A DNA stretch of 41,770 nt from Stenotrophomonas daejeonensis (GCF_001431505.1 NZ_LDJP01000030.1:1-41770); one strand, 5' to 3'. Shown: positions 26,942 to 37,100, numbered from the stretch's first letter. Program-made: numbers and translations. Notes: generated from the letters alone by a model not told the origin.

Positions 26942-27811
26942 TCAGCCGCGGCCCGCCCTGCGGTATTTCGCGGCCAGGAAATCGCGCACCTGTTCGCGGC
27001 TCATGCGCCGGCCTTCGGCGTCGACGGCGGTGAAATCCACGCCGTTGTCCCACAGCTGCGGCGCGGTGAGCACGGCGATGTCGTCGGCCGAGGTGGTTTC
27101 CTGCAGCGCGAGCAGGCGCGCGTTGAAGCCGGCGCTGCGCAGCCAGGCGTCGTAGGCGGCGTCATGCTGGGTCAGGAACTGCACGGTGTATTCGCATTCC
27201 CGGCGGTCCTCGGGCGGCAGCGTGGCGCAGGGTGCGCGCCACTGGTGCAGGCCGATGACCGCGTCCGGCTCCAGTTCGCGGGCCGCGGCCGCCGCCCACA
27301 GGCCCACGCACATGCTGGCGCAGTGCGAGCGGACCCGGACGATCAGGTTGCGGCGGCTGATCTGCCGCGCCGCTTCCAGCCCGGGGCCGGCATAGCCGCC
27401 GCCGCTGGTGATGACGATGCGCTGCAGTGATGGATGGGCCGCCAGTGCCGCGTTCAGGTCGGTGGCGAAGCGGCGGCCGACGTCGCCGTCGATGCGCAGC
27501 TCCCGCCCGTCGCTGCTGACCGAGAAGCTCGCGTCCCGTGGCGCCGAAGGCGGTGGCGGGGTGCCGCCCTGCGGCTTGAGGATCATGGCCGCGGTGGGCG
27601 TGGCCTGCGCGGCTTCCTCCACGGCGGTGTCCACGGTATCGGCGCGGGCAGGCCTGCGCTGGCCGATGTAGGCGGCCAGCACCAGCAGGCAGGCCACGGC
27701 GGCCAGCAGCTTGAACAGGCCGCCGTGGCCGCGGTTGCGGCGTGTGGCGGCAACCGGGCGCCGCGGTGGCGAGGGGGGCGGCAGTGGCGGGGTGTCGGGA
27801 GACGGGTTCAT
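26942..27811 (-). CDS. Membrane-anchored ClpP/crotonase-fold-like protein
   Basis: A 289-residue protein with a Pro/Arg-rich cytoplasmic start, one membrane segment (LFKLLAAVACLLVLAAYIG, residues about 32-50) and a periplasmic domain. IVITSGGGYAGPGLEAARQI and VRSHCASMCVGLWAAAAAREL, followed by VIGLHQW, resemble the serine-protease-like fold of periplasmic ClpP-related proteins (COG3904 type). The Ser in CASMC takes the place of the catalytic serine. Substrate and activity are unknown. The cysteines around the serine suggest a disulfide. It lies 43 bp downstream of sdaA on the same strand and may be co-transcribed. Confidence 0.7.
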   Translation of the reverse strand: MNPSPDTPPLPPPSPPRRPVAATRRNRGHGGLFKLLAAVACLLVLAAYIGQRRPARADTVDTAVEEAAQATPTAAMILKPQGGTPPPPSAPRDASFSVSSDGRELRIDGDVGRRFATDLNAALAAHPSLQRIVITSGGGYAGPGLEAARQISRRNLIVRVRSHCASMCVGLWAAAAARELEPDAVIGLHQWRAPCATLPPEDRRECEYTVQFLTQHDAAYDAWLRSAGFNARLLALQETTSADDIAVLTAPQLWDNGVDFTAVDAEGRRMSREQVRDFLAAKYRRAGRG

Positions 27812-27854
27812 CGTCCGGAAGCTCCTTGCGCGGATGTGGGGCGGGTGTGGCCGC

Positions 27855-29237
<1,383 letters not shown>

Positions 29238-29336
29238 GCTGCTTCTATGGTTGCGGCTGAAACGGAGCGGCTATTCTACGGACTTGCCGTTGCCGGCCAT
29301 GTCCGCAGCGCAGCAATTCCCCCGATGGAGCGATGG

Positions 29337-29576
29337 ATGAACGGCCTGGTCCTCTACCAGCGTGACGATTGCCACCTGTGCGACCAGGCGCTGGCGGTGC
29401 TGGCGCAGGCGCGCGCGCCCGATTTCGACAGCATCTTCATCGACGATGACGACGCACTGGAGGCGCGCTACGGCGTGCGCGTGCCGGTGTTGCGCGATGC
29501 CGCCGGGCGCGAGCTGGACTGGCCGTTCGACGTGGCCGCGCTGAGCGGATGGTTGGAAGCCGCTCCCTCCCTTTGA
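29337..29576 (+). CDS. Small glutaredoxin-like protein (DUF836 type)
   Basis: A 79-residue thioredoxin-fold protein. It starts LVLYQRDDCHLCDQAL with a CxxC redox motif at residues 12-15, has the cis-Pro region GVRVPVLRD near residue 47, and ends in an amphipathic helix. Related proteins are described as glutaredoxin-family or DUF836; the electron partner is unknown. The ATG at 29337 has GGAG 6 nt upstream; an in-frame ATG at 29325 is less well placed. Confidence 0.85.
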   Translation: MNGLVLYQRDDCHLCDQALAVLAQARAPDFDSIFIDDDDALEARYGVRVPVLRDAAGRELDWPFDVAALSGWLEAAPSL

Positions 29577-29812
29577 CGTAGGGTCTGTGATGTATCGCTG
29601 CGCGTGCCAGCGGAACTCTGGCGTGTTGTGCAGGATCATTTGGGTTGGGACGGATGGGCTGTATTGCGATGAATTGTCGCGTGGTCACCTCCGTGCCGCA
29701 TTTGCCAAAGGGCGGTAGCCGAGGGCGATGGTGCATCGCATGTATGCGATATTGTTCTCCATGCCATCTTGCGGAAACCCGCGCGTTGACGACCATGGAG
29801 CCTTCGCCGTGC
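29577..29812 (+). other. Low-coding, AT-richer stretch before the effector locus
   Basis: About 236 bp with visibly lower GC than its surroundings and no convincing gene. One frame (29583-29672) reads VSLRVPAELWRVVQDHLGWD before a stop, which is protein-like but has no recognised relative. I suspect it is debris of the same decayed effector/immunity array that follows. No clear promoter was identified for the downstream cassette. Confidence 0.4.
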
Positions 29813-29859
29813 CGCAGGGATATGTACATGGAATTCAACTAAAAGGACTTGGTGCATGA
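29813..29859 (+). pseudogene. 3'-end remnant of an immunity-like gene (copy 1)
   Basis: The frame ending at the TGA 29857-29859 reads YVHGIQLKGLGA, matching CVYGIQFTGGDA of copy 2 and CVYGMRFAGGEV of the intact gene. Bases 29813-29862 align without gaps to 29988-30037 at 35 of 50 positions. As in the other two copies, the stop overlaps the next ATG (ATGA at 29856). The frame is closed by a TAG at 29716-29718, and no start or signal peptide is present, so only the end survives. Confidence 0.55.
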
Positions 29860-30034
29860 AACAGACTGGTTGTCGCATCGGTTCATTGCCGATGAGCAGA
29901 TTCCGTTTCTTCCTCGTTCTGGCCCTGCTGCTTTTCCTGTCGTGGCAGCCAGCCTGCTCATCTACGACGTTGGTCCCGCAGGCGCCTCGCGAGAATGTGT
30001 CTATGGAATACAGTTCACAGGAGGTGATGCATGA
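29856..30034 (+). pseudogene. Internally deleted lipoprotein immunity gene (copy 2)
   Basis: It begins with an intact start region (AAAAGGA, ATG at 29856) and a signal peptide MSRFRFFLVLALLLFLSW that parallels STRKLFLVLIPLLALSC of the intact gene, with Trp where the lipobox Cys should be. At about 29945 the sequence jumps, out of frame, to the last 28 codons of the gene (ASLLIYDVGP, then ASRECVYGIQF and TGGDA), closing at TGA 30032-30034. By comparison with the intact copy about 460 bp are missing. The frame read from the ATG would give a 62-residue peptide without the mature domain. It is a broken paralogue of the gene at 30031. Confidence 0.75.
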
Positions 30035-30060
30035 AGCCGATTGACCCGCGTATTGCGCCC
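29948..30060 (+). repeat. 113-bp direct repeat, copy A
   Basis: Matches 30583-30695 at about 95 of 113 positions without gaps (hand count). It covers the last 28 codons of an immunity gene, the ATGA overlap and the first ten codons of an effector-type start (MKPIDPRIAP). Confidence 0.85.
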
Positions 30061-30669
30061 TTTTCGACACGCAAGCTTTTCCTTGTCCTGATTCCGCTGC
30101 TGGCCCTGTCCTGCGCCAATGCACGCACGTCGCCTCCCCCGGTGCATCCACCCGCTACCAAGGAAGAACTGCAACAGCGGTTGCTGCGTTTCGCTGATTC
30201 CCTGCATAAGCGAGCCGATGCGGAGGCGGAGCAGTTCGCGGCAGCCCTGGGAATTTCCCTGATTCCCATCGAAAATACATCGAAGCATTATAAAGCCGTC
30301 AGCCAGCCCCTGGCCGGTGGCTATCTTTTCGCTGTCAGTTCATTGCACGGCACCAAAGATTTCACCATGAACTCGATATGGGTTTTCCCTCCGGATGGAC
30401 AAGACCCCGTCCGAGCCATCGACCCACCCTGCATCTGGGATGCGGCCGATTTTTCCCGACAGTTGCGGGCCATCGGATTCAATCCTTGGGAAGGGGAAAC
30501 GTCGCCTCATGGAGCGCCGTTCCAAGGCGGACGGATATGGCCACACTTGCGTCTCATAGATAACGATGGCCACGGCGTGACCGCCAGCCTGCTCATCTAC
30601 GACGTGGGGCCCACAAACGCCTCCCGGGAATGTGTCTATGGAATGCGGTTCGCGGGAGGTGAGGTATGA
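30031..30669 (+). CDS. Putative X-Tfi lipoprotein immunity protein of the adjacent effector
   Basis: A 212-residue exported protein. After an unusual N-terminal stretch (MKPIDPRIAPF) comes a signal peptide with a Cys at its end (STRKLFLVLIPLLALSC, Cys near residue 28), consistent with a lipoprotein, although the lipobox (ALSC) is not ideal. The mature part begins with a Pro-rich linker and a helix (KEELQQRLLRFADSLHKRAD), followed by a mixed domain. I recognise no fold. Position and export signal match X-Tfi proteins. These periplasmic lipoproteins neutralise Xanthomonadales type IV effectors and are encoded just upstream of them. Its last codons (GGE) form the GGAGGTGAG ribosome site of the effector gene, and the stop overlaps the effector ATG. 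Function is inferred from context. Confidence 0.7.
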   Translation: MKPIDPRIAPFSTRKLFLVLIPLLALSCANARTSPPPVHPPATKEELQQRLLRFADSLHKRADAEAEQFAAALGISLIPIENTSKHYKAVSQPLAGGYLFAVSSLHGTKDFTMNSIWVFPPDGQDPVRAIDPPCIWDAADFSRQLRAIGFNPWEGETSPHGAPFQGGRIWPHLRLIDNDGHGVTASLLIYDVGPTNASRECVYGMRFAGGEV

Positions 30670-30695
30670 AGCCGACTGATCCCCGTATTGAGCCT
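30583..30695 (+). repeat. 113-bp direct repeat, copy B
   Basis: Second copy of the repeat at 29948-30060. It spans the end of the intact immunity gene and the start of the effector gene (MKPTDPRIEP). Confidence 0.85.
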
Positions 30696-32102
30696 TTGCT
30701 CTCGGCAATGGCCCGTGACCCACGTCTACCTCAGAGTGCCGAAGCCGACATTCGCCAGGCTGTTGCCGAATCACCCTATCTCTCCAACCTGCTGGCACGG
30801 GCCATCGAGAACCGCGATATCGGCGCCATCGGCGTTTCGCATGGGCAGCACAATGACGGGCATTTCGAGGATGGCAAAGATGGAGCACCAGGTACCCTCT
30901 TCATCAGCGAGAGCATTTTCCTGAAAGCCTCTCTGCATCGAGATCGAATCAACCGCCTCACCGAAGTCATGGGCCACGAAACCATGCACGGAGTGCTCTC
31001 AACCCACCGCGCCGAGAAGCTGGCACAGTTTCGGCGCGATTACGGCAATACGCTGGATCAGGCCCATGCGGCGCGCGAGCCGATGGTGAACCTCACAGGG
31101 CTGGTGCGCACTTATCTTGAGCGTAGTCGGCAAGATGAAGCCCTGGCCGAGATTTCCGCGCTGCGCGCCCTGCACAGCCGTATCCGGCACGAAAACCCAC
31201 GCGCCAGCGAGTCCGACCTCGATGCGGAACTACGAGAACGTACCAACACCCGTTGCGTAAACCGACAGGAAGGCCAAACACCCATCTACGCCCCCGGCCT
31301 GACCTACGAAGCCCTGACCCGCCAACCCGCCGGCCGCGACGACGCCCTGACCGCCGCGGTCGAACGCTGCTTCTTCGACGGCCGCGGCAACCTGGGCCCG
31401 CATGGCGATTCGGACTATCGCAACTACTACGGCACCCTGCCGCTCTCGGAAATCGCCGCGGCCACGGCCTGGCTGGGTGAGGGCGGCCGCACGCCGCCGC
31501 AGGTGCGCGTGGACCTGCGCGCATTGGGACTGGACCCGGCGCAATTGGAGCGCAACGGCCTGGACCTGGGCAAGGCAGCCTCCTTCCCACTGCTGGACCT
31601 GGGCCCCGGCGGATTGGGTGAAGTGCGGCTCAACCACACCGGGCCATCACGGCTCGTGCCACCGGAGCGGGCCGAAGCCGTTGCGCAAGGCGCACTCACG
31701 CCTGCCGATCCCGGTCACCCCGACCACGCCTTGCTGGAACAGATCCGCGACAGGGTGAAGGAACTGGACGCCCGCCACGGCAAGACGTTCGACCACACCA
31801 GCGAGCGCATCAGTGCCAACCTGCTGGGTCTGGCAAAGGAGAACCGGCTGCAACGGGTGGACCACGTGGTAGTGAGCCGGCAAACCGATGTCTTGCCGGC
31901 CGGCCACAACATTTTCGTGGTTCAGGGCCGCATGGATGACCCGGCGATGCTGCGCGCGCACATGCCCACCGTCGAAGCCGCGCAGCGCCCAATCGACGAT
32001 GCCTGGCTGCATGTGGAAACCCTCAACCACCGGCAAGCACAGGCGCAATTGCTGGAAGCACCACACATGCCGGAGCCGGCTCGGCAGCCCATGCTGCCTT
32101 GA
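30666..32102 (+). CDS. Putative X-T4SS effector: HExxH metalloprotease domain plus XVIPCD
   Basis: A 478-residue protein without a signal peptide. Residues about 50-170 contain a zincin motif H104-E-T-M-H108 inside LTEVMGHETMHGVLSTHR, with downstream acids D157, E158 and E162 (QDEALAEISAL) as possible third ligands. Residues 195-345 form a second region (YAPGLTYEALTRQPAGRDDA). Residues about 345-460 (GHPDHALLEQIRDRVKELD, RVDHVVVSRQ, NIFVVQGRMDDPAMLRAHM) look like the XVIPCD, which in Xanthomonas and Stenotrophomonas binds VirD4 and directs effectors into the bacteria-killing type IV system. The expected target is a periplasmic protein or peptide bond of a rival cell (inference). Start overlaps the immunity stop, with GGAGGTGAG upstream. 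The 5' part has lower GC than the 3' part. No T4SS genes are in the window. Confidence 0.82.
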   Translation: MKPTDPRIEPLLSAMARDPRLPQSAEADIRQAVAESPYLSNLLARAIENRDIGAIGVSHGQHNDGHFEDGKDGAPGTLFISESIFLKASLHRDRINRLTEVMGHETMHGVLSTHRAEKLAQFRRDYGNTLDQAHAAREPMVNLTGLVRTYLERSRQDEALAEISALRALHSRIRHENPRASESDLDAELRERTNTRCVNRQEGQTPIYAPGLTYEALTRQPAGRDDALTAAVERCFFDGRGNLGPHGDSDYRNYYGTLPLSEIAAATAWLGEGGRTPPQVRVDLRALGLDPAQLERNGLDLGKAASFPLLDLGPGGLGEVRLNHTGPSRLVPPERAEAVAQGALTPADPGHPDHALLEQIRDRVKELDARHGKTFDHTSERISANLLGLAKENRLQRVDHVVVSRQTDVLPAGHNIFVVQGRMDDPAMLRAHMPTVEAAQRPIDDAWLHVETLNHRQAQAQLLEAPHMPEPARQPMLP

Positions 32103-32145
32103 GCCCCCTGTCGGTTGCAGTTTCCTTTAATTGCGCAGTAAGGCG

Positions 32146-32712
32146 TCAGCGGGCGTTGAAGCGGACGATGGTGCTGATCGCGGTTTCGTCGGGGATGGTC
32201 TTGGTATCGCTCCAGTCGCCGCCGCCGATGCCGAAGTCCAGCCGCTTCACCGTCGCCCGGCCGGTCAGCACCGGCTGCGCGCCGGGCGTCCAGGTAAAGG
32301 TCAGGGTGACCGGCTTGCTGACGCCGTGCAGCTCCAGCGCGCCGTCGGCGGCGTACTGGTTGTCGCCCAGCGCGCGGAAGCCGTTGGCGGTGTAGCGCGC
32401 CTGCGCGAAGCGGGCGACGTCGAAGAAGTCCTTGCCCTGCAGGGTCGAGTCGCGGTCGCTGTTGCCGCTGCTGGCGCCGGCCAGCGGGATGGTCACGTCG
32501 AGCCTGCCGGCGGCGGGGTCGGCCGGGTCGAAGCTCAGTTCGGTGCGGAAGCCGGGGAAGCTGCCGGTGAAGATCTCGCCATCGTATTTGCTGGCGAAGG
32601 TCAGCGCCGAGCCGGGGGCCTGTTCGTAGTCCGCGGCCAGTACGGGCGTGGCGGCGAGCATGCCGGCCAGGGCGGCGGCCACGGCGGCCGGGGTGGTGAG
32701 CTTGATGTTCAT
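32146..32712 (-). CDS. yceI: Periplasmic YceI-family lipid-binding protein (copy 1)
   Basis: A 188-residue exported protein with a signal peptide (MNIKLTTPAAVAAALAGMLA, cleavage after VLAA) and a YceI-type lipocalin-like beta-barrel that in known members binds polyprenoids. Motifs: SALTFASKYDGEIFTGSFPGF, RLDVTIPLAG and the C-terminal KRLDFGIGGGDWSDTKTIPDE. Last gene of a three-gene unit: its ATG overlaps the stop of the cytochrome b561 gene (ATGA, 32709-32712). Pairing of YceI with cytochrome b561 is common (yceI-yceJ in E. coli). Confidence 0.9.
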   Translation of the reverse strand: MNIKLTTPAAVAAALAGMLAATPVLAADYEQAPGSALTFASKYDGEIFTGSFPGFRTELSFDPADPAAGRLDVTIPLAGASSGNSDRDSTLQGKDFFDVARFAQARYTANGFRALGDNQYAADGALELHGVSKPVTLTFTWTPGAQPVLTGRATVKRLDFGIGGGDWSDTKTIPDETAISTIVRFNAR

Positions 32713-33287
32713 GCGGATTCCTTCTGGGGGGCGGCGAGCCAGCCTCGCGGCAGCATGCGCGACAAGGTGGCATCGCCTTGGTGAACGTGGTGGTAGAACG
32801 CGGCACCGGCATGCGCCAGCACCGCCAGGATCAGCAGCCAGAAGCCCCACTCGTGCAGTGCATGCGAGAGCTGCGCGGCCCGTTCGTCGGGCGCCACCAG
32901 CTTGGGCATCTCGACCAGGCCGAACAGCTTGAACGGGCGCAGCCCGCTGGCCGAGTCGTACAGCCAGCCCGACAGCGGGATGGCGAACATCAGCACGTAC
33001 AGCAGCCCGTGCGTGGCGCTGGCGATGCGCTCCTGCCAGCCGGGCGTGCCCGGGACCGGCTGCGGCGCGCCGGCGTACAGCCGCCAGCCCAGCCGCAGCG
33101 CCACCAGCGCCAGCACGGTGATGCCAAGCGACTTGTGCGCGGTGTAGACCCAGAAATACTTCGGCGTCTTCGGCAGCTCGCCCATGAGCAGGCCGACGAT
33201 GCCCAGGGCGAGGATCAGCAGGGCGATCAGCCAGTGCAGGGTCTTGCTGACGCTGCCCCAGTGCTGGGGGGTGTTCTTCAGGCTCAT
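32709..33287 (-). CDS. Cytochrome b561 (YceJ/CybB type)
   Basis: A 192-residue membrane haem protein with four transmembrane helices. The haem-ligand histidines are visible: KTLHWLIALL in helix 1, YTAHKSLGI in helix 2, and ATHGLLYVLM and FYHHVHQGD further on. It is expected to bind two b haems and pass electrons from quinol to a periplasmic partner; superoxide:quinone activity is known for E. coli CybB. Both ends overlap yceI-type genes by ATGA, so the three proteins are translationally coupled. Confidence 0.92.
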   Translation of the reverse strand: MSLKNTPQHWGSVSKTLHWLIALLILALGIVGLLMGELPKTPKYFWVYTAHKSLGITVLALVALRLGWRLYAGAPQPVPGTPGWQERIASATHGLLYVLMFAIPLSGWLYDSASGLRPFKLFGLVEMPKLVAPDERAAQLSHALHEWGFWLLILAVLAHAGAAFYHHVHQGDATLSRMLPRGWLAAPQKESA

Positions 33288-33922
33288 GGGCGCGGTTCCG
33301 GTTCGGGGGAGGTGGGCTCGGCGGGAGCCGGAGGAGTGCCGTCGGCAGCGCCGTGGTTGTCGAGCACCGCTTCGGCCTCGATGCGCAGCTGCACGCTGTC
33401 GCCGATCATCGATTTCCATGCGTCGATGCCGAAATCGGCGCGGCTCAGCGTGGCGGTGGCGGAAAAGCCGGCGGTGCGGCGGAACGGCGGCAGCGGGTGG
33501 CGCTTGAGCGCGTTGAGGGTGACGTCGAGCGCGACCTCGCGGCTGACCCCGCGCAGGGTCAGCAGGCCGTGGACGCGGGCGTGTCGAGGATCCAGCGGCT
33601 CGACGCGGGTGGAGACGAAGCGCGCCTGCGGGAAGCGCTCGCCGTCGAGCAGGTTGCGCGCCAGCGTGGCGCGGTTCCACTTGTCGTCGCCCAGCTCCAG
33701 CCGTGCGATGGGGATGATGACGTCGAGCTGCGCGCCGGCCCAGTCGTCCGGGTCGAAGTCGAGCGTGCCCTCGCTGCCGGACAGCGTGCCCAGCGCCTGC
33801 GAGAAGCCGGCGTGCTCGACGGCGAACAGCACGCGCGTGTGCACCGGGTCGAGCCGGTAGCGCTCGGCAGCGGCCGACAGCGGCAGCAGGCACAGCAGGA
33901 GCAGGGCGAGGCAGCGTGGCAA
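33284..33922 (-). CDS. Periplasmic YceI-family protein (copy 2)
   Basis: A 212-residue exported YceI-family protein, first gene of the yceI-b561-yceI unit. Signal peptide MPRCLALLLLCLLPLSAAA, then YRLDPVHTRVLFAVEHAGFS, FDPDDWAGAQLDVIIPI and LSRADFGIDAWKSMIGD, all family-typical, with a Pro/Glu-rich C-terminal tail (about 20 residues) absent from copy 1. It starts with TTG at 33922, supported by GGAG seven bases upstream and by the signal peptide beginning there. Diverged from copy 1, so not a recent duplicate. Confidence 0.88.
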   Translation of the reverse strand: MPRCLALLLLCLLPLSAAAERYRLDPVHTRVLFAVEHAGFSQALGTLSGSEGTLDFDPDDWAGAQLDVIIPIARLELGDDKWNRATLARNLLDGERFPQARFVSTRVEPLDPRHARVHGLLTLRGVSREVALDVTLNALKRHPLPPFRRTAGFSATATLSRADFGIDAWKSMIGDSVQLRIEAEAVLDNHGAADGTPPAPAEPTSPEPEPRP

Positions 33923-34163
33923 GGTTCGGCTCCGCGACGGGTTGCGGGGATTCTAGACATGTCGCCGCCGCGGTTTGTTCCTGCGCCGCGCAATGGATTG
34001 TTGCGCGGGCGCCGGTGGCCTTCGCGCCGTGGAGGTTGAAGCCCCGCGGTGACTTCGGTCTAATCGGGCGGTCCCGTGGGGGCGCGTGCGCCGGGGCGAG
34101 GGGATTCCGGATGGTTCGGGAGAGGGTGCCGACATCGGGCTGCCTCTGCGAGGAGGTCGTGCG

Positions 34164-37100
34164 GTGAAACGCGGGTGGCTTGCATTGTTGTGGCTGTTGC
34201 CGGTCTTCGGCACGGTCGCGCGCGCCGAAGTTCCGGCCACCCCGCAGCCGCGCCAGCTGGAAGTGGTCGATGGCCTGCCTTCCACCGGCATCAACGCGTT
34301 CGCCGAAGACCACTTGGGTTACCTGTGGCTGGCCAGCCGCGATGGCCTGGCGCGTTTCGACGGGCGCAACTACCGCATCTGGCGGGCCGAGGACGGCCTG
34401 CGCGACAACCTGGTCTGGAGCCTGCACGTCGATGCGCAGAACCGGCTGTGGATGGGCACGCAGAGCGCGGGGCTGGTGATGCTGTCGGCCGACCGCCGCA
34501 GCTTCCGCTATTTCGACCGGGACACGCTGCCGCAACTGGGCAGCAACACGATATGGAGCATCACTTCCACGCAGGACGGCAGCGTCTGGTTCGGCACGCC
34601 GACCGCCGGCCTGTACCGCCTGGCGACCGATGGCGGGCTCCGGCATTTCATGCCCACGCCGGGCCGGAGCGGCGGCCTGCCGTCGGCGTCGGTGGCGTAC
34701 CTGGCGGTCACCCCTGACGGCGTGCTCTGGGTGGGCACCAAGGGCGGCCTCGCGCGCTGGACCGGCAGCGGCTTCGAGTGCGAGGGGCTGGACGTGCTGC
34801 CTTCGCCGCGCATCAACGGCTTGAAGGTGGACCGCGAGGGCCGCCTGTGGATCGCCACCAACGACGGCGTGGTGGTGCGCCAGGCCGATGGCCGCTTCGA
34901 GCGCATGGCCTGGCCGGGCGCGCAGCCGGCCGACGTGCTGAACATGATGCAGTTCGCGGCCGACGGCAATTACTGGCTGGACACGCGGCAGGGCCTGGGC
35001 CGCAGCCGTGACGGCGGGCCGGTGCGCGACGTGGCGCTGTACAGCGTGCAGGAACGCGGGCGGGTCCGGCCCAACTGGGTCACCGCCCACGAGGATCGCG
35101 ACGGCGGCCTGTGGTTCGCCAGCACCAACGCCGGGTTGTGGCACCTGCCGCCGAACTGGCGGCAGTTCTCGGTGCTGACCCGGCGCCTGGACGACCCGGC
35201 CTCGCTGCGCAATCCCTATGCGTTGGCGCTGGCCGCTTCCGCATCGGGCGGGATATGGATGGTGGGTACCCGCGGCGCGCTGGACCGGCTGGATCCGGAG
35301 ACAGGCGAGGTCGAGCACCACCTGCAGCCGGTCGACGGCAGCAACTGGCCGCAGTCGGTGGTCGAGGATGCGAACGGGCGGGTGTGGATCGGCAGCCTCG
35401 ACGCGCTGGTGCGGTATGACCCGCGCGACCGCAGCGTGCGCCGCTGGCACGACGGCGATGCGGCGGACGCGGCGATGCCCGGCGACAGCGACATGCTGCG
35501 CTCGTGCAACGGCGGGCGGCTGTGGGTGTATTCGGAGGATGGCGGCCTGCAGCAGCGCGATGCCGGGGGGCGCGTGCTGCTGCGTGTCCATCCTGGCCAG
35601 CAGGGCCTGCCCGTCGCGGCGCTGGAGGACATGCAGTGCGGACCGGACGGCCACCTGTGGCTGTCCAGCGCTGCCGGGCTGGTGTCGTGGCAGCCGCAGG
35701 CACGGCGCTTCCTGCCGGTGCGCGGGGGGCCGTCCGACCATGCCTACGCCTTCGATGCCACTGCCGCCGACGTGGTCTGGGTTGCGGCGCTCGGCCGGCT
35801 CGACCGCTATCGCTGGAATGACGGCAGATTGCTGCGCGAAGCCAGCATCGGCGCCGGACAGGGCTTCCCGGGGTTGGCGGCCAACGGGCTGGCGGTGGAT
35901 GCCGACGGCGTGGCCTGGGCCAGCAGCGCCCGCGGCCTGATCCGGGTCGATCCGGCCAGCCGCTCGGTGCGCCTGTACGGCGTGCACGACGGCCTGCCGG
36001 GGCAGGAATTCCGCCGCCGCAGCCTGGTGCGGGCGCGTACCGGGCAGATGGCCGGCGGCACTCCGGAAGGCGTGGTGCTGTTCGAGCCGGCCCTGGTCAG
36101 GCCGTCGGGCCGGCAACCGCCGCTGGTGATCGAGCGGGTGAGCGTGCGCCGCGGCGACGTGGAGCACGACCTGACCTGGCAGAGCCCGCTGGAAATCAGG
36201 GACGGCGACCGCGACCTGCACATCGTCACGCGCCTGCTGTCCTTCGCCGATTCGGCCAACAACAGCTATCGCTTCCGGCTCAACGGCTACGACACCGGCT
36301 GGGTGGAGGTGGGGTCCAGCGGCGAGCGCGTGTTCTCGCGGTTGCCGCCGGGGCATTACCGGCTGGAGGTGCAGGCGGCCACCTCCGACAGGGTCTGGTC
36401 GCAGGTGCAGACGCTGGCGTTCGACGTGCAGCCGCCGTGGTGGCGCAGCGCGTGGGCGCTGGTGTTCTGGCTGGCGCTGGCCGGAGTGGCGATCACGGCG
36501 CTGGTGGCCGTTTACCGCGCGCGGCTGCGGCGCCGCAACGAATGGCAACTGGCGGTGCAGAAGCGGCAGCTGGCCGAGCAGGCCTCGCTGGCCAAGACCC
36601 GCTTCCTGGCCACGCTCGGCCATGAGGTGCGCACGCCGATGACCGGCGTGTTGGGCATGACCGAGCTGCTGCTGGACACCCCGCTGGACACCACCCAGCG
36701 CCGCTACGCCGATTCGATCCAGCAGGCCGGCACCCATCTGCTGCGGTTGGTCAACGATACCCTCGACCTCGCGCGCATCGAGGCCGGCCGGCTGGAACTG
36801 GAGGCGCGCCCGTTCGAGCTGACGCCGCTGCTGGACGGCATCGCCGGGCTGATGGCGCCGGTCGCGGAAAAGCGTGGCCTGCACTTCGTGCGCGAACGGC
36901 TGCCGCCGATGCCGGTGGTCGTCACCGGCGATGCGACGCGGCTGCGGCAGATCCTGATGAACCTGTTGAACAACGCGATCAAGTTCACCGAGCGCGGGCA
37001 GGTCGGGCTGGACGCCGAACTTCTGCCCGACGGCGCCGGCCTGCGGCTGGTGGTCAGCGATACCGGCCCCGGCATCCATCCCGACCAGCAGAAGCGGCTG

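Noticed and set aside
29645..29842. Possible 65-residue gene with a TTG start and many Cys and Arg
   Set aside because: No Shine-Dalgarno and no domain, and it overlaps the immunity-gene remnant read in another frame; more likely debris.
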